DNA of 64,000 nucleotides from Roseiarcus sp963813195 (GCA_963813195.1 CAWEYC010000016.1:168523-232522), one strand, 5' to 3'. Numbered from the stretch's first letter, positions 9,640 to 18,438 are shown. The notes: generated by a model not told the origin, from the letters alone. Numbers and translations: made by a program.

Positions 9640-10566
9640 CTACACTCCGCGCCCGAGCCTTTCGAGCAAGACGATCTGCCCCAACGTCGCGCAATTCGGC
9701 GGCGTGGGCGCGAGTTCGATCCCCAGCAAGGCCCCTGCCTTGCCATACCGCGCCGCGAGGGCGGCGGAGCCAACGACCAGGGCGCTGCGGGCGCCGCGCA
9801 CGCCGGCGAGGATTTCCGCGCCGATGAGGAGGCCGGAGAGATATTCGGCGAGCTGGTCCGGCGCCACTTGGTCGAACAGACCGAGCGTGCGCGTCATGAA
9901 GACGGCATGCAGGAGATCGCCGGGCCGTTCCAGAGTCGCGGCGGCGCGGACGCCTAGCGCAAATCCGGTCGGCTCGCTCGTCGCCTGCGCCTCGGCCATC
10001 AGGCGGCCGAGCACGGTATGACCTTTCAGCGCGGCGAAAACGTCGCCGGTCATGTAGGTCTCGAAGCCGACGATGCGGCCCCCTTCGACGCGCGCCCATT
10101 TCGAATGGGTGCCGGGCAGCACGAACAACCCGTCGGGTCGCCCACTCGCCTGGAGGGCGCCGAGAATCTGGGTTTCCTCGCCGCGCATGACGTCCGGCGC
10201 GCCGCGCGAATCGATCGCGCTGAGGCCGGGAGCAAGCACGATCCGTCCGAGCGTCGCAGAGGGAATCGACAGCGTCGCGGCGGCGATTTCGGCCGCGCCG
10301 GCCGGGCAGGCGGCGTAGGGCGCCTCGATCCAGCCCTGACGCGAGCCGACCATGCCGGAAAGGAAAATCGGCAGTCCAGGGAAGCGGCTCGCCCACGCGC
10401 CGACCTTCGAGGCCAGAAAGGCCTCATGCTCGCCGGCCTCGAGCCCCACCGCGCCTTTCTCGGCCGCCACCTCGTCGAGCGCGGACCCGTCGGCGCTGGC
10501 GAGAAATGCGCGAAAGGAACTGGTGCCCCAGTCGACGCTGACGAGGGCCGGCGTTTGCGAGGGCAA
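9640..10566 (-). CDS. dgoK: 2-dehydro-3-deoxygalactonokinase
   Basis: Phosphorylates 2-keto-3-deoxy-galactonate with ATP in the De Ley-Doudoroff galactonate pathway. The N-terminal phosphate-binding strand VSVDWGTSSFRAFLA is diagnostic, with GMVGSRQGW near residue 75 and VLPGTHSKW near the middle. A TTG at 10566 is chosen as start because GGAGAA stands five bases before it and the kinase motif begins eight residues later; an in-frame ATG at 10641 would add an unlike 25-residue tail. The usual partner aldolase dgoA is not next to it, so the pathway must be completed elsewhere. Confidence 0.88.
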   Translation of the reverse strand: MPSQTPALVSVDWGTSSFRAFLASADGSALDEVAAEKGAVGLEAGEHEAFLASKVGAWASRFPGLPIFLSGMVGSRQGWIEAPYAACPAGAAEIAAATLSIPSATLGRIVLAPGLSAIDSRGAPDVMRGEETQILGALQASGRPDGLFVLPGTHSKWARVEGGRIVGFETYMTGDVFAALKGHTVLGRLMAEAQATSEPTGFALGVRAAATLERPGDLLHAVFMTRTLGLFDQVAPDQLAEYLSGLLIGAEILAGVRGARSALVVGSAALAARYGKAGALLGIELAPTPPNCATLGQIVLLERLGRGV

Positions 10567-10819
10567 GGCGCTTCTCCGTTGCGGCAACTCGTTGGGGCGC
10601 CCCGGCAGGCCGGGAGGATGCGATACTCCGCCGATAAACACTTATAGGTCAACGGATTATCGACCACCCAGCCGTCGAACGATATTGAGTTTGCGCCTTA
10701 TTGGCAATAGGTCTGCCGTTACTCTGATGGTGTGGACGACGCCCGCACGGCATCTGGCTCAACGAAGAGCCGTGCCAAAATGGTTGTCGTTAGAGCAACC
10801 GTTTGAAGGAGCGCCGTCC

Positions 10820-11860
10820 ATGGGAAAATCTAGCACCGATTTGTCTTCTCTCACCACCGTTGGCCTCGATTTGGCTAAGCACATCTTTCAAGTTCATGGC
10901 GTTGATGGTTCCGGGCGCGTTTTGGTCGCCAAGGCGATCAGGCGCAACAAGCTGCTGGAGTTTTTCGCTTCGCTGCCGCCCTGCCTGGTGGGGCTCGAGG
11001 CCTGCGGGTCGGCGCATCATTGGGCGCGCGAGCTGATCAAGCTTGGTCATGACGCTCGGATGATGCCTCCGGCTTATGTGAAACCCTACGTACGCCGGCA
11101 GAAGAACGACGCGTCTGACGCAGCGGCGATTTGCGAGGCGGCGACAAGGCCCGCAATGCGATTTGTCGGCGTGCGCTCGCTGGAGAACCAGGCGGCGTTG
11201 ATGCGTCACAAAGCGAGGGAGATGCTGGTATCGCAACGCACGCAACTGCTCAATGGGCTACGCGGGCACCTGACCGAGGTCGGCGTCATTGCGGCGCAGG
11301 GGCCCAGACACGCCCGCCAACTGGCGGAGTTGATCGAGGCCGGCGACAAGACAGTCCCGTTCGAAGTGTGCGAGGCGTTGGCGCCGCTCGTGGTGCAATT
11401 GCGGATCCTCGACGAAGCGATTGCGAGGCTCGACCGGACGATCGCGAAGATGGCGCAGAAGGATGAAACGGCGCGCCGGTTGATGAGCATTCCGGGCTTC
11501 GGGCCCATTACCGCCTCCGCAATGGCGGCGACAATTCAGGATACGTCCAGCTTCGCGGGCCCGCGCGAATTCGCCGCCTTCCTCGGGCTGACGCCGAAGC
11601 AGAACTCTTCCGGCGGCAAGCAGCGGCTTGGACGCATTTCGAAGATGGGCAATCGAAACTTGCGCAAACTGCTCGTGGTGGGTGCGCATGCGGTGCTGTT
11701 TCACCGAAAGGCGCACACCGATCCGCTGCGGATGTGGGCCAAGAAGCTGATCGAGAAGAAACCCTTCAAGCTTGTAGCCGTGGCGCTCGCCAACAAAATG
11801 GCGCGCATCGCCTTCGCGATCCTGCGCGGCAACACGCTCTATCGGCAGATTCCGGTGTAA
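10820..11860 (+). CDS. IS110 family transposase (copy A)
   Basis: 346 residues. The N-terminal RuvC-like DEDD domain starts VGLDLAKHIFQVH with the first catalytic Asp, and later acidic residues are in LVGLEACGSAHHW and QKNDASDAAAI. The C-terminal Tnp domain contains IPGFGPITASAMAA and the serine-bearing FLGLTPKQNSSGGK. The ATG at 10820 follows AAGGAG. The copy at 59743-60783 is the same length and nearly identical in protein; a 5' fragment lies at 24.7-25.0 kb. IS110 recombinases are guided by an element-encoded bridge RNA. Confidence 0.95.
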   Translation: MGKSSTDLSSLTTVGLDLAKHIFQVHGVDGSGRVLVAKAIRRNKLLEFFASLPPCLVGLEACGSAHHWARELIKLGHDARMMPPAYVKPYVRRQKNDASDAAAICEAATRPAMRFVGVRSLENQAALMRHKAREMLVSQRTQLLNGLRGHLTEVGVIAAQGPRHARQLAELIEAGDKTVPFEVCEALAPLVVQLRILDEAIARLDRTIAKMAQKDETARRLMSIPGFGPITASAMAATIQDTSSFAGPREFAAFLGLTPKQNSSGGKQRLGRISKMGNRNLRKLLVVGAHAVLFHRKAHTDPLRMWAKKLIEKKPFKLVAVALANKMARIAFAILRGNTLYRQIPV

Positions 11861-11879
11861 GGAGCGCTGGCTGGGTTCG

Positions 11880-12120
11880 CCGTCATGGCTCGTCGAAAAG
11901 CCGAGGCGGCATAGGAGTCGAGGGTGACTAAGAGGTGATGCGCAGGAAGGCGATTGATCCCGAAGCCCGTGGCTTTGTCTGCGCAACTAAGCGCGCTACT
12001 CTGATTGAGGCAACGGATCAGCGGACAACATCAGGGCCGGCGGACTCTATTCTCCGCGCAAAAGGCCGAAGACATGACCGCACCCACGACCAGCGCAACG
12101 CCGAAAGTAGCCCTTGATAA
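11880..12120 (+). ncRNA. Candidate bridge-RNA region of IS110 copy A
   Basis: Non-coding 3' part of the element, strongly conserved with copy C (59459-59720 on the other strand), far more than an intergenic spacer would be. It contains CTCTGATTGAGGC at 11999-12011; CTCTGA is the same hexamer that forms the left half of both reconstructed target sites, so it could be the target-binding guide. A small hairpin (GCGGA-CTCTATTC-TCCGC) lies near 12040-12057. Assignment rests on family knowledge; transcript ends are unknown. Confidence 0.4.
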
Positions 12121-12188
12121 GCGGGCGTCGTCCAGACATGACACTGCCGTCGTTGGGTTACGTGGTGCTGACGTTTGTCCAGCGTCTC

Positions 12189-12959
12189 TCAACGCCGGCT
12201 GAAGATGGGCGGTCGCTTCTCCTTGAACGCCGCCCGGCCCTCGGCTGCGTCCTGCGTCGCGAAGCAGATCGTCTGGAGGTCGCGCTCGTATTCGATCGCT
12301 TTTTCCAGCGGCATCGAGGCGGCGGCCCTGAGATTGAGCTTGCCGGTCTCCGCCGCGATCGGCGCGCGGCTCGCAATCGTGCGGGCGATAGCGTGCGCCC
12401 TCGCCGTCAGGGCGTCCGGCTCGGCGATCTCGCTCACCAGGCCCCAGGCCTTCGCGCGCTCGGCGTCGATCGGCTCGCCGGTCATGATCATCAGCGCGGC
12501 GTTGGAGGGGCCGATCGAATGCGCGAGGAAGGCGGTCATCCCGCCGCCGCCGATCCAGCCGAGCTTGATTTCCGGCGCGGCGAACTGGGCGTTGGCGGAG
12601 GCGACGCGAATGTCGCAGCTCATCGCCATCTCGAGCCCACCGCCGAAGGCGTAGCCGTTCACTGCCGCGATCGAGGGTTTCCGGAGGCGGCGGACGGCGT
12701 CGCAATAATCCGGTCGGTTGCGGAAGTTCCAAGGCGTGTCGTAGGCGTCGAGCTCCCTGATGTCAGAGCCCGCGCAAAAGGCCTTCTCGCCGGCTCCCGT
12801 CAGGATAACGCAGCGCACCGCGTCGTTCTTGTTGCAATGATCCACGGCGGCGGCGATCCCGTCCGCCATTTCGGGCGTCACCGCGTTCAGCTTGCGCGGC
12901 CGATTCAAGGTGATCGAGGCGACATGGCCCTCGACGGCGAATATGATGCTGTCCGTCAT
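12189..12959 (-). CDS. Enoyl-CoA hydratase/isomerase (crotonase) family protein, pair 1
   Basis: 256-residue crotonase-fold enzyme acting on an acyl-CoA. Oxyanion-hole segments are AFCAGSDIREL (residues ~65-75) and NGYAFGGGLEMAMSCDIRVAS (~100-120). Start at 12959 (MTDSIIFAVEG) leaves five bases after the CoA-transferase stop, so the two are one operon. It resembles carnitinyl-CoA dehydratase-like members in its neighbourhood with CaiB, but the substrate is not known. A paralogue with the same partner arrangement is at 16430-17188. Regulation is probably through the palindrome at 14229. Confidence 0.88.
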   Translation of the reverse strand: MTDSIIFAVEGHVASITLNRPRKLNAVTPEMADGIAAAVDHCNKNDAVRCVILTGAGEKAFCAGSDIRELDAYDTPWNFRNRPDYCDAVRRLRKPSIAAVNGYAFGGGLEMAMSCDIRVASANAQFAAPEIKLGWIGGGGMTAFLAHSIGPSNAALMIMTGEPIDAERAKAWGLVSEIAEPDALTARAHAIARTIASRAPIAAETGKLNLRAAASMPLEKAIEYERDLQTICFATQDAAEGRAAFKEKRPPIFSRR

Positions 12960-12964
12960 GTCCT

Positions 12965-14158
12965 TCACTCCTGCGTCTCTCCGATGGCGCCGCACGCGAC
13001 GAGCGCGTCGATCCGAGCCTCGTCGTAGCCGGCCGCCCGCAGGATCTCGCGGCTGTGTTCGCCCGCCAGCGGCGCGCCGCGCTCGACGGCGGCCGGGGTT
13101 TTGGCGAACTTATAGGGAAATCCCGGCGTCTTGACGCGGCCCTCGGTCGGATGGTCGTATTCGACGAACGTGCCGTTGTGGGCGATCTGCGGATCGGCGA
13201 CGAGGTCGGAGTAGCCGTAGACCGGCCCCGCCCAAACGTTGTTGCGGCCGAACAGGTCGAGCCATTCGGCCGTGGTTCTTGACTTCAACCGTTCGCGGGT
13301 GCGCGCGTAGATCGCGTCGCGCTGCGTCCAGGAATCGATCTCGTCGTCCATCGCCTCGAAGCTCGGCTCGCCGATCAACGCGCCGAACGTCTTCAACTGC
13401 GGAAAGGCGACGATAATGTAGCCGTCACTGGTCGAGAAGGCGCCATAGGGGGCGCGGATATAAACGTGGGCGTGCGGCTCGGCCGAGCGCGTCTGCGGCT
13501 TGCCGGCGACGGTGAAGACGGAGAGCTCCTGCATCTGCAGCGTCGTGATCGCGTCGAGCATGTTGACGGCGACGAACTGCCCCTCACCGGAACGCTCGCG
13601 ATGCAATAGCGCGGCGAGCGCAGCCTCGAAGGCGGTCGAAGCGGTGACGGCGTCGACGAGGAACTGCCCGGCGGGCGTCGGCGGCTCTCCGGCGCGGCCA
13701 AGCGAGAGCATGGCGCCGGACATGCCCTGCAAGATGAGATCCTGCCCCGGCCGATCGACATAGGGGCCGCTTTCGCCATAGCCGGACATCGAGACATAGA
13801 CCAGCCGCGGATTGATCGCCGCCAGACTCTCGTAGTCGACGCCTAGTCGCTTGGCGACGCCCGGCCGATAGTTCTGCAGAAAGACGTCGGCGGTGCGCAC
13901 GAGGTCGAGCAGGACCGCCTTGCCCTGCGGGGTCTTGAGGTCGACGGCGAGCGAGCGCTTGTTGCGATTGAGCGAGAGAAAGGAGACGTTGATCCTGGCG
14001 CCGCGCGCGCCCCCGGCGGAGACGTGGCGCTGCCACTCGCCGGCGACTGGCTCAATCTTGACGACGTCGGCCCCGAGATCGCCCAGGCGCTGCGCCGCGA
14101 AGGGCCCCGCCATGGCTATCGAACAATCGAGCACACGATAGCCGCTCAGAATTCCCAT
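12965..14158 (-). CDS. CaiB/BaiF family (class III) CoA-transferase, pair 1
   Basis: About 397 residues. N-terminal GYRVLDCSIAMAGPF and the segment GDLGADVVKIEP are typical, as are SFLSLNRNKRSLAVDL and SMSGYGESGPY. The Asp in GQFLVDAVTA occupies the place of the catalytic aspartate. The start at 14158 (MGILSGYR) is chosen; a frame opening at 14233 would run through the operator. It is expected to transfer CoA to a carboxylic acid substrate that the adjoining crotonase then hydrates or dehydrates. Paralogue at 17185-18438. Confidence 0.88.
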   Translation of the reverse strand: MGILSGYRVLDCSIAMAGPFAAQRLGDLGADVVKIEPVAGEWQRHVSAGGARGARINVSFLSLNRNKRSLAVDLKTPQGKAVLLDLVRTADVFLQNYRPGVAKRLGVDYESLAAINPRLVYVSMSGYGESGPYVDRPGQDLILQGMSGAMLSLGRAGEPPTPAGQFLVDAVTASTAFEAALAALLHRERSGEGQFVAVNMLDAITTLQMQELSVFTVAGKPQTRSAEPHAHVYIRAPYGAFSTSDGYIIVAFPQLKTFGALIGEPSFEAMDDEIDSWTQRDAIYARTRERLKSRTTAEWLDLFGRNNVWAGPVYGYSDLVADPQIAHNGTFVEYDHPTEGRVKTPGFPYKFAKTPAAVERGAPLAGEHSREILRAAGYDEARIDALVACGAIGETQE

Positions 14159-14228
14159 GAAACAATCATCCTTCGCGTCATTGGCGAACGTCGGACGCGC
14201 CGCCATCGCGCTTTGCGCCTCGTCGATG

Positions 14229-14240
14229 ATCATATATGAT
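14229..14240. promoter_or_regulatory. GntR-1 operator, site 1 (ATCATATATGAT)
   Basis: Perfect 12-bp palindrome 70 bases upstream of the pair-1 CoA-transferase start. The identical 12-mer occurs at 18487 and 24590, each time just upstream of a gene set of the same cluster. The GntR gene at 15709 is the likely binder. The sequence was read directly; the assignment is inference. Confidence 0.7.
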
Positions 14241-14287
14241 TCTAGTCGAGGCGAATAGCCGAAACGTAGGGTTGCGGCGCGGCGCGT

Positions 14288-14418
14288 TAGTAGGTCGTGC
14301 GACCGCCGGAGACGTCGAAGGTCGCGGCTGTGGTGAAACTGTTCTCCCTGGAGAGCCTTGGGCGCCGCCGGTGACGACGGCCGTCTATCCCTCGATATCG
14401 ATCAGGTTCACCGCTGCA
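14288..14418 (-). pseudogene. Remnant of a short-chain dehydrogenase with internal deletion
   Basis: On the minus strand an N-terminal SDR segment (VNLIDIEG, amber stop, TAVVTGGAQG) is followed almost directly by a C-terminal SDR segment (SFTTAATFDVSGGRTTY, stop). The central ~200 codons are missing and the Lys/Arg codon before TAVVTGG is TAG. It shows that an SDR gene once belonged to this catabolic cluster. The rest of the 14241-14493 interval holds nothing recognisable. Confidence 0.6.
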
Positions 14419-14493
14419 TCCCCCCTGCGGTCGACGCCATCGGCAGGGGGCCGCGGCAGTCAGGTCGCGCTATTCTCTTGCGAGGCGCTGTCT

Positions 14494-15657
14494 TCAGTCG
14501 AAAACCGCGCGGCCCGCAGCGGCGACGGCCTCGATCGTCGCCCGTTTGCCGAGTTCGCGCCGGCAGTAGGCTTCGATCAGGCGGCCGGCCTCCGCCTGAA
14601 AGCCAATGTAGCCGCGACGCCGGGGCCGAATCCACGCCGCTTCGAGGGAACGGCGCACGGCGGAATAATAGCCGCCGAAGCGTGCGTCATTGGCGGGATT
14701 GTCCCAGGCGAGCGCCAGAGCCGGCTGGCCATGATTCTCGGGGATGATCCGATCCTGCGCTTCGCGCGAGAGGCAGAAACGAACGAAGGCGAGCGCGGCC
14801 TCGCGGTGCTGGGTGACGGCCGAGACGCCGAGGCCGGCGCCGCCGAGCATCGAGCCGGCCGCGAACGGCGCCGACAGGCCACAGAAGTCGGCGAAGCGCA
14901 GCGGCGCCCGCATGTCAGCCTCGGAGTAGGTGGCGTAGCCGTAGACGGACGGCGTGAAGACGATGTCGTCGCGAGCGATCATCGCTTCCTCGATGCCGAT
15001 CGCATTCCAGCCCAGCGTCTCCGGCGGCGATAGGGCGAGAACCGCGTCGAGGGCGTCCAGGGCCTGCGCCATCGCCTCGGCCTCGAAGTCGAATCGGCCG
15101 TCGGGATCGGCCGCGATCGGCTTGCCGAGGTTGGCCATGAGGCTCGCAACGGTCGCGAAGGCGTGCGGCGAGACGACGGGCGTCGCCACCCACAGGCCCG
15201 TTCGGCGCAGGCGTTGGCCGAGCGCGACCGTCTCCTCCCAGGTCCTCGGGACCTCGCGATCGACGCCTGCGAGGAGATCGGGTCGGAACGCTGCGTGAGG
15301 GGTCGCCGCGTCGATCGGCGCCGCCCAGACGTGGCCGGCGAAGCGGTAGCTCGCCAGCGACGGGCCGACGTAGAGCGGATCCGCACCGGGGCCGAGCAAT
15401 TCGGGCATCGCCTCCTCGAGCGGAAGGAAGGCGCCGGCCGCGGCGATATCCCCGCAAAACGGGTGATCGAAGATCAAGAGATCGAATCGCCCCGCGATGT
15501 CGGCGATCGCCTGATGCTCGAAATCGCTGAGCGGCCGCACCGTCCAGGTGATCGCGATGTCGGGGCGAGCGCGCCGGAACGCCTCGCCCAAGGGCTCGAG
15601 CGGGCCGGTGGCGCGCCGGTGTCCCCAGACCAGCCCCTTCAAGTTCAGATTGCTCAT
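14494..15657 (-). CDS. Extracellular solute-binding-fold protein lacking a signal peptide
   Basis: 387 residues of type-1 ABC solute-binding fold: WDHP-like start region NLKGLVWGHRR, FDLLIFDHPFCGDI, and the C-terminal part RFCLSREAQDRIIPENHGQPA typical of carbohydrate binding proteins. The N-terminus MSNLNLKGLVWG carries no hydrophobic export signal, and no upstream in-frame start adds one, so the protein should stay in the cytoplasm. It is divergent from the GntR gene (51-bp spacer) and sits between the two CoA-transferase/crotonase pairs. A sensory or substrate-handling role is possible; its function is not established. Confidence 0.75.
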   Translation of the reverse strand: MSNLNLKGLVWGHRRATGPLEPLGEAFRRARPDIAITWTVRPLSDFEHQAIADIAGRFDLLIFDHPFCGDIAAAGAFLPLEEAMPELLGPGADPLYVGPSLASYRFAGHVWAAPIDAATPHAAFRPDLLAGVDREVPRTWEETVALGQRLRRTGLWVATPVVSPHAFATVASLMANLGKPIAADPDGRFDFEAEAMAQALDALDAVLALSPPETLGWNAIGIEEAMIARDDIVFTPSVYGYATYSEADMRAPLRFADFCGLSAPFAAGSMLGGAGLGVSAVTQHREAALAFVRFCLSREAQDRIIPENHGQPALALAWDNPANDARFGGYYSAVRRSLEAAWIRPRRRGYIGFQAEAGRLIEAYCRRELGKRATIEAVAAAGRAVFD

Positions 15658-15708
15658 ATGTCGTCTCTTTCGTTAGTCTAGAGTGAATTCTTTTGGGAAG
15701 ACCGCACC

Positions 15709-16503
15709 TTGCCTGGCGCCTCGCATGAAGCGAAATCAACCGATCCGACACGGTGGGGAAGCCTCGTCGATCTTGCCCACGACGAACTGCATCGCTTGAT
15801 CACCGACGGCGAAATCGCGGAAGGCGAGCGGATCGTCATCGACCGATTCGCCCGGCAATTCGGCACGAGCCTCATTCCGATCCGCGAGGCGCTCGCTCGG
15901 CTCAGCGCCGAGGGCCTCGTCACCTTCGAGCGCAACAAGGGCTATCGGGTCGCGCCGCAGCCGACGATGCGCGACCTTCGTCGCCTGTTCGAAGCGCGCC
16001 TGGTGATCGAGATCGGCGCCGCGGAACTGGCGATCGAGCGTTGCGACCGTCAGGCCTTGAACGACCTCAAGTCGATCAACCGGCTCATCGCCAACGGCTC
16101 CTACGGTACGACGTTTCAGGGCTTTCGCGAGTTCGTCACGCTCAACGAGCGCTTTCATGTCGAGCTGGTGGCGATGGCCGACAATCCGCCGCTCGCAGAG
16201 GCCTATCGCCGGCTCGGCTACCATCAGCAAATCACCCGGCCGACCTATGGGCGCGGCCCGGGCGACATCAAACGGTTCGTGCGCGAACACGACGAAATCA
16301 TCGACGCGCTGGAAAAGCGCGACAGAGTCGCCCTGCGCCAGGCGATCAAGGCGCATATCGAGAGCGGGGTCGAGCGCTTTCAGGGCGACTTGCCGCCTCC
16401 ACGGACGCCGCGCGGTTCGTCCAACGGCGCTAACGGCGATCACGCTTCCCAAAAGCCTCGGGACCGGCGCGCTGCGATCCGAGCGCGAAAGAAAGACACA
16501 TGA
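15709..16503 (+). CDS. GntR family regulator, FadR/FCD subfamily (GntR-1)
   Basis: 264 residues. The winged helix lies at ~20-85 (HDELHRLITDGEIAEGERI, GTSLIPIREALARLSAEGLV), and the FCD ligand domain follows (EARLVIEIGAAELA, FHVELVAMADNP, EHDEIIDALEKRD) with His/Asp residues that bind a metal in this subfamily. The TTG at 15709 is used because no in-frame ATG precedes the HTH and GGGAAGACC lies upstream. The end overlaps the convergent crotonase by 74 bases. It likely controls the surrounding cluster through ATCATATATGAT; its inducer is probably an organic acid or the imported substrate. Confidence 0.85.
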   Translation: MPGASHEAKSTDPTRWGSLVDLAHDELHRLITDGEIAEGERIVIDRFARQFGTSLIPIREALARLSAEGLVTFERNKGYRVAPQPTMRDLRRLFEARLVIEIGAAELAIERCDRQALNDLKSINRLIANGSYGTTFQGFREFVTLNERFHVELVAMADNPPLAEAYRRLGYHQQITRPTYGRGPGDIKRFVREHDEIIDALEKRDRVALRQAIKAHIESGVERFQGDLPPPRTPRGSSNGANGDHASQKPRDRRAAIRARKKDT

Positions 16504-17188
16504 GCTCGCGCTCGGCCGCGAGGCCGCTTGTCAGGCCGCCTTCCATGGCGGCGCGAATGCCGGCTTTGTTGGTGACCGTGGCGACTTCGCTGTTGGCGGC
16601 GATCGTCGCTGCGAGGCGCCGCGCTTCTTCGACCTCGCGTCCCTCGTCGACGAGAAATTCGACGACGCCGATTCGAGAGGCCTCCTCGGCGTCGATCGGC
16701 TCTCCCGTCAGCAGTAGGCGGCTCGCCTGGCCGTAGCCGACGAGGCGGGTAAGGCGTTGCGAGAATCCGCCGGCCCCCAGCCAGCCGTGCTTGACTTCGG
16801 GCGCGGCGAAGCGGGCGGTGCGGGAGGCGACACGGATGTCGCAATTAAGCGCAATCTCGAAGCCGCCGCCGAACACCCACCCCTTCAATGCGGCGATCAG
16901 CGGCTTTCGGAACGCGCCGAACTCCAAGGCGTAGTTGATCGAATGCCGCCACGCCCACGCATCCGCGAACTCGTCCAAGGAGTTGAGGTCGGTGCCCGCG
17001 CAGAAAGCGCGCTCGCCGGCGCCGCGCACGAGGACGCACCGAACCTCGCCGTCGCCGTCGAGCGTCGCGAGAGCCTCGCGAATCGCCGCCGACATCGCGG
17101 GGGTGACGGCGTTGTGCTTCGCCGGACGATTGAGCACCAGTTCGGCCGTGCCGTCGCCAGGTTTTTCGATGACGATCTCATCGATCAT
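16430..17188 (-). CDS. Enoyl-CoA hydratase/isomerase family protein, pair 2
   Basis: 252 residues. Oxyanion-hole segments are AFCAGTDLNSLDEF and WVFGGGFEIALNCDIRVAS; the APEVKHGWLGAGG stretch parallels APEIKLGWIGGGG in the pair-1 enzyme, showing the two are paralogues. Its ATG at 17188 overlaps the stop of the CoA-transferase gene by four bases (ATGA), so translation is coupled. The tail is convergent with and overlaps the GntR gene. Confidence 0.88.
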   Translation of the reverse strand: MIDEIVIEKPGDGTAELVLNRPAKHNAVTPAMSAAIREALATLDGDGEVRCVLVRGAGERAFCAGTDLNSLDEFADAWAWRHSINYALEFGAFRKPLIAALKGWVFGGGFEIALNCDIRVASRTARFAAPEVKHGWLGAGGFSQRLTRLVGYGQASRLLLTGEPIDAEEASRIGVVEFLVDEGREVEEARRLAATIAANSEVATVTNKAGIRAAMEGGLTSGLAAERELMCLSFALGSQRAGPEAFGKRDRR

Positions 17189-18438
17189 GCCGCTGCTCCC
17201 AGTGAAAAGAGCGCCTTCGCCTCGGCGTCGGAATAGCCGAGGCTGCTGAGGATTTCGGCGGTATGTTCGCCGAGGGCCGGCGCGCCCCGCAGCCGCGCCG
17301 AGGGATCAGTCGAGAACCGCACCGCGGGCGCCGTCGTCGTCAGCGCGCCGGCGCGCGGATGTTCGTAGGTGACGAAAAGGGACTTGAACTGCGGGTGGTT
17401 TCTGACGGCCGCGTAGTCGTTGACGGGCCCCGACCAGACGCCGGCGGTGAACAGAGCTTCGACCGCCTCCTCTGTTTTCCAGTCCGCGATCGCTTCCGCG
17501 ACCACGGGGTAGACGCGGTCGCGCCAGCGATTGACCCCGTCGCGGTCGTCGGGATCCTTCGGCTTTTCCTTGGCAAGGCGGGCGAGCGTATTCGAGCCCA
17601 CGACCTCGGCAATCGCCGACAGGCTCGACTGGGCGATGGCGAGCCAGCCGTCGGCGGTGCGATAGATGCCGTAGGGCGGCTCCATCCACGTCGACGCATA
17701 GGGCTGCCCGCCGCGCGCCGCCTGCCGCCCTGTGGTGAGATAGGTCGAGAGCTCCTGGATCTGGACCTCCAACGCCGCGCCGAGCAGCGAGACCTTGACC
17801 TCAGCGCCGCGACCAGTACGGTGTCGTTGCAGAATTCCGGCGAGCACGCCCTCGGTCGCGAGGTGCGAGGCCATCACATCGACCATATAGACCGGCGAGG
17901 GATGGGGCGGACCGTCTTCCGTTCCCGCGTTCCAGGTGAGCCCGGAGAAGGCTTGCACCAACAGGTCCTGGCCGGGCCGCGCGACCATCGGGCCGTCGTC
18001 GCCGTAGCCGGAGATGGAGACATAGACGATGTCCGGCTTCAGCGCGCGGAGCGTCGCATAGTCGATACCGAGCCTTTCGGCGACGCCGGGACGGAAATTT
18101 TGGACGACCGCGTCGGCTGACTCCACCAGGCGATAGAGGATTGCGCGCCCCTCCTCCAGCTTCAGGTCGACCGCCAGCGACTTCTTGTTGCGGTTGAGGG
18201 TGAGGTAGGGAATGGTCTCGCCGCCGAGGCGCACGTCGGCCATTACCGCGGAGCGGGTGAAATCGGGCCGCGTCGGACCTTCCACCTTGATGACTTCGGC
18301 GCCCATGTCGGCCAATCGCTGGGTTGACAGAGGCCCGGCCATGGCGAGGGTCAGATCGACGACGCGCAAATTCGCAAGCGGGCCGTCGGATGCACCTCCC
18401 GCGCCCATGTCGTTCCTCGCGGCGTCATGCTTCCCCAT
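17185..18438 (-). CDS. CaiB/BaiF family CoA-transferase, pair 2
   Basis: 417 residues with LANLRVVDLTLAMAGPL, DMGAEVIKVEGPTRPDF, NRNKKSLAVDLKLEEGR and SISGYGDDGPM; the Asp of YMVDVMASH is the likely catalytic residue. Start at 18438 is preceded by GGAGA. The operator at 18487 lies 49 bases upstream, giving this pair its own promoter although the ABC genes end only 100 bases away. Compared with pair 1 it carries a longer insert after TADGW, so the two pairs probably process different acids or successive intermediates. Confidence 0.88.
   Translation of the reverse strand: MGKHDAARNDMGAGGASDGPLANLRVVDLTLAMAGPLSTQRLADMGAEVIKVEGPTRPDFTRSAVMADVRLGGETIPYLTLNRNKKSLAVDLKLEEGRAILYRLVESADAVVQNFRPGVAERLGIDYATLRALKPDIVYVSISGYGDDGPMVARPGQDLLVQAFSGLTWNAGTEDGPPHPSPVYMVDVMASHLATEGVLAGILQRHRTGRGAEVKVSLLGAALEVQIQELSTYLTTGRQAARGGQPYASTWMEPPYGIYRTADGWLAIAQSSLSAIAEVVGSNTLARLAKEKPKDPDDRDGVNRWRDRVYPVVAEAIADWKTEEAVEALFTAGVWSGPVNDYAAVRNHPQFKSLFVTYEHPRAGALTTTAPAVRFSTDPSARLRGAPALGEHTAEILSSLGYSDAEAKALFSLGAAA

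Larger units (their letters stand above)
10728..12141 (+). mobile_element. IS110 family (IS1111-type) element, copy A, complete
   Basis: Bounded by comparison with copy C at 59.4-60.9 kb: the two sequences agree from TGGTGTGGAC to the terminal GTCCAGACATGA. Subterminal inverted repeats TGGACGACGCCCGC (10733-10746) and its complement (12121-12134) sit a few bases inside each end, as in the IS1111 group. There is no target duplication. Joining the flanks restores CTCTGACACTGCCG, with TGA or GA as the ambiguous core. The long non-coding part lies downstream of the transposase, also as expected for IS1111-type elements. Confidence 0.9.

Noticed and set aside
15658..15708. A GntR-1 operator in the gap between the binding-protein and GntR genes
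   Set aside because: Only CATATG is present; the ATCATATATGAT dyad is absent, so autoregulation through this motif is not supported.
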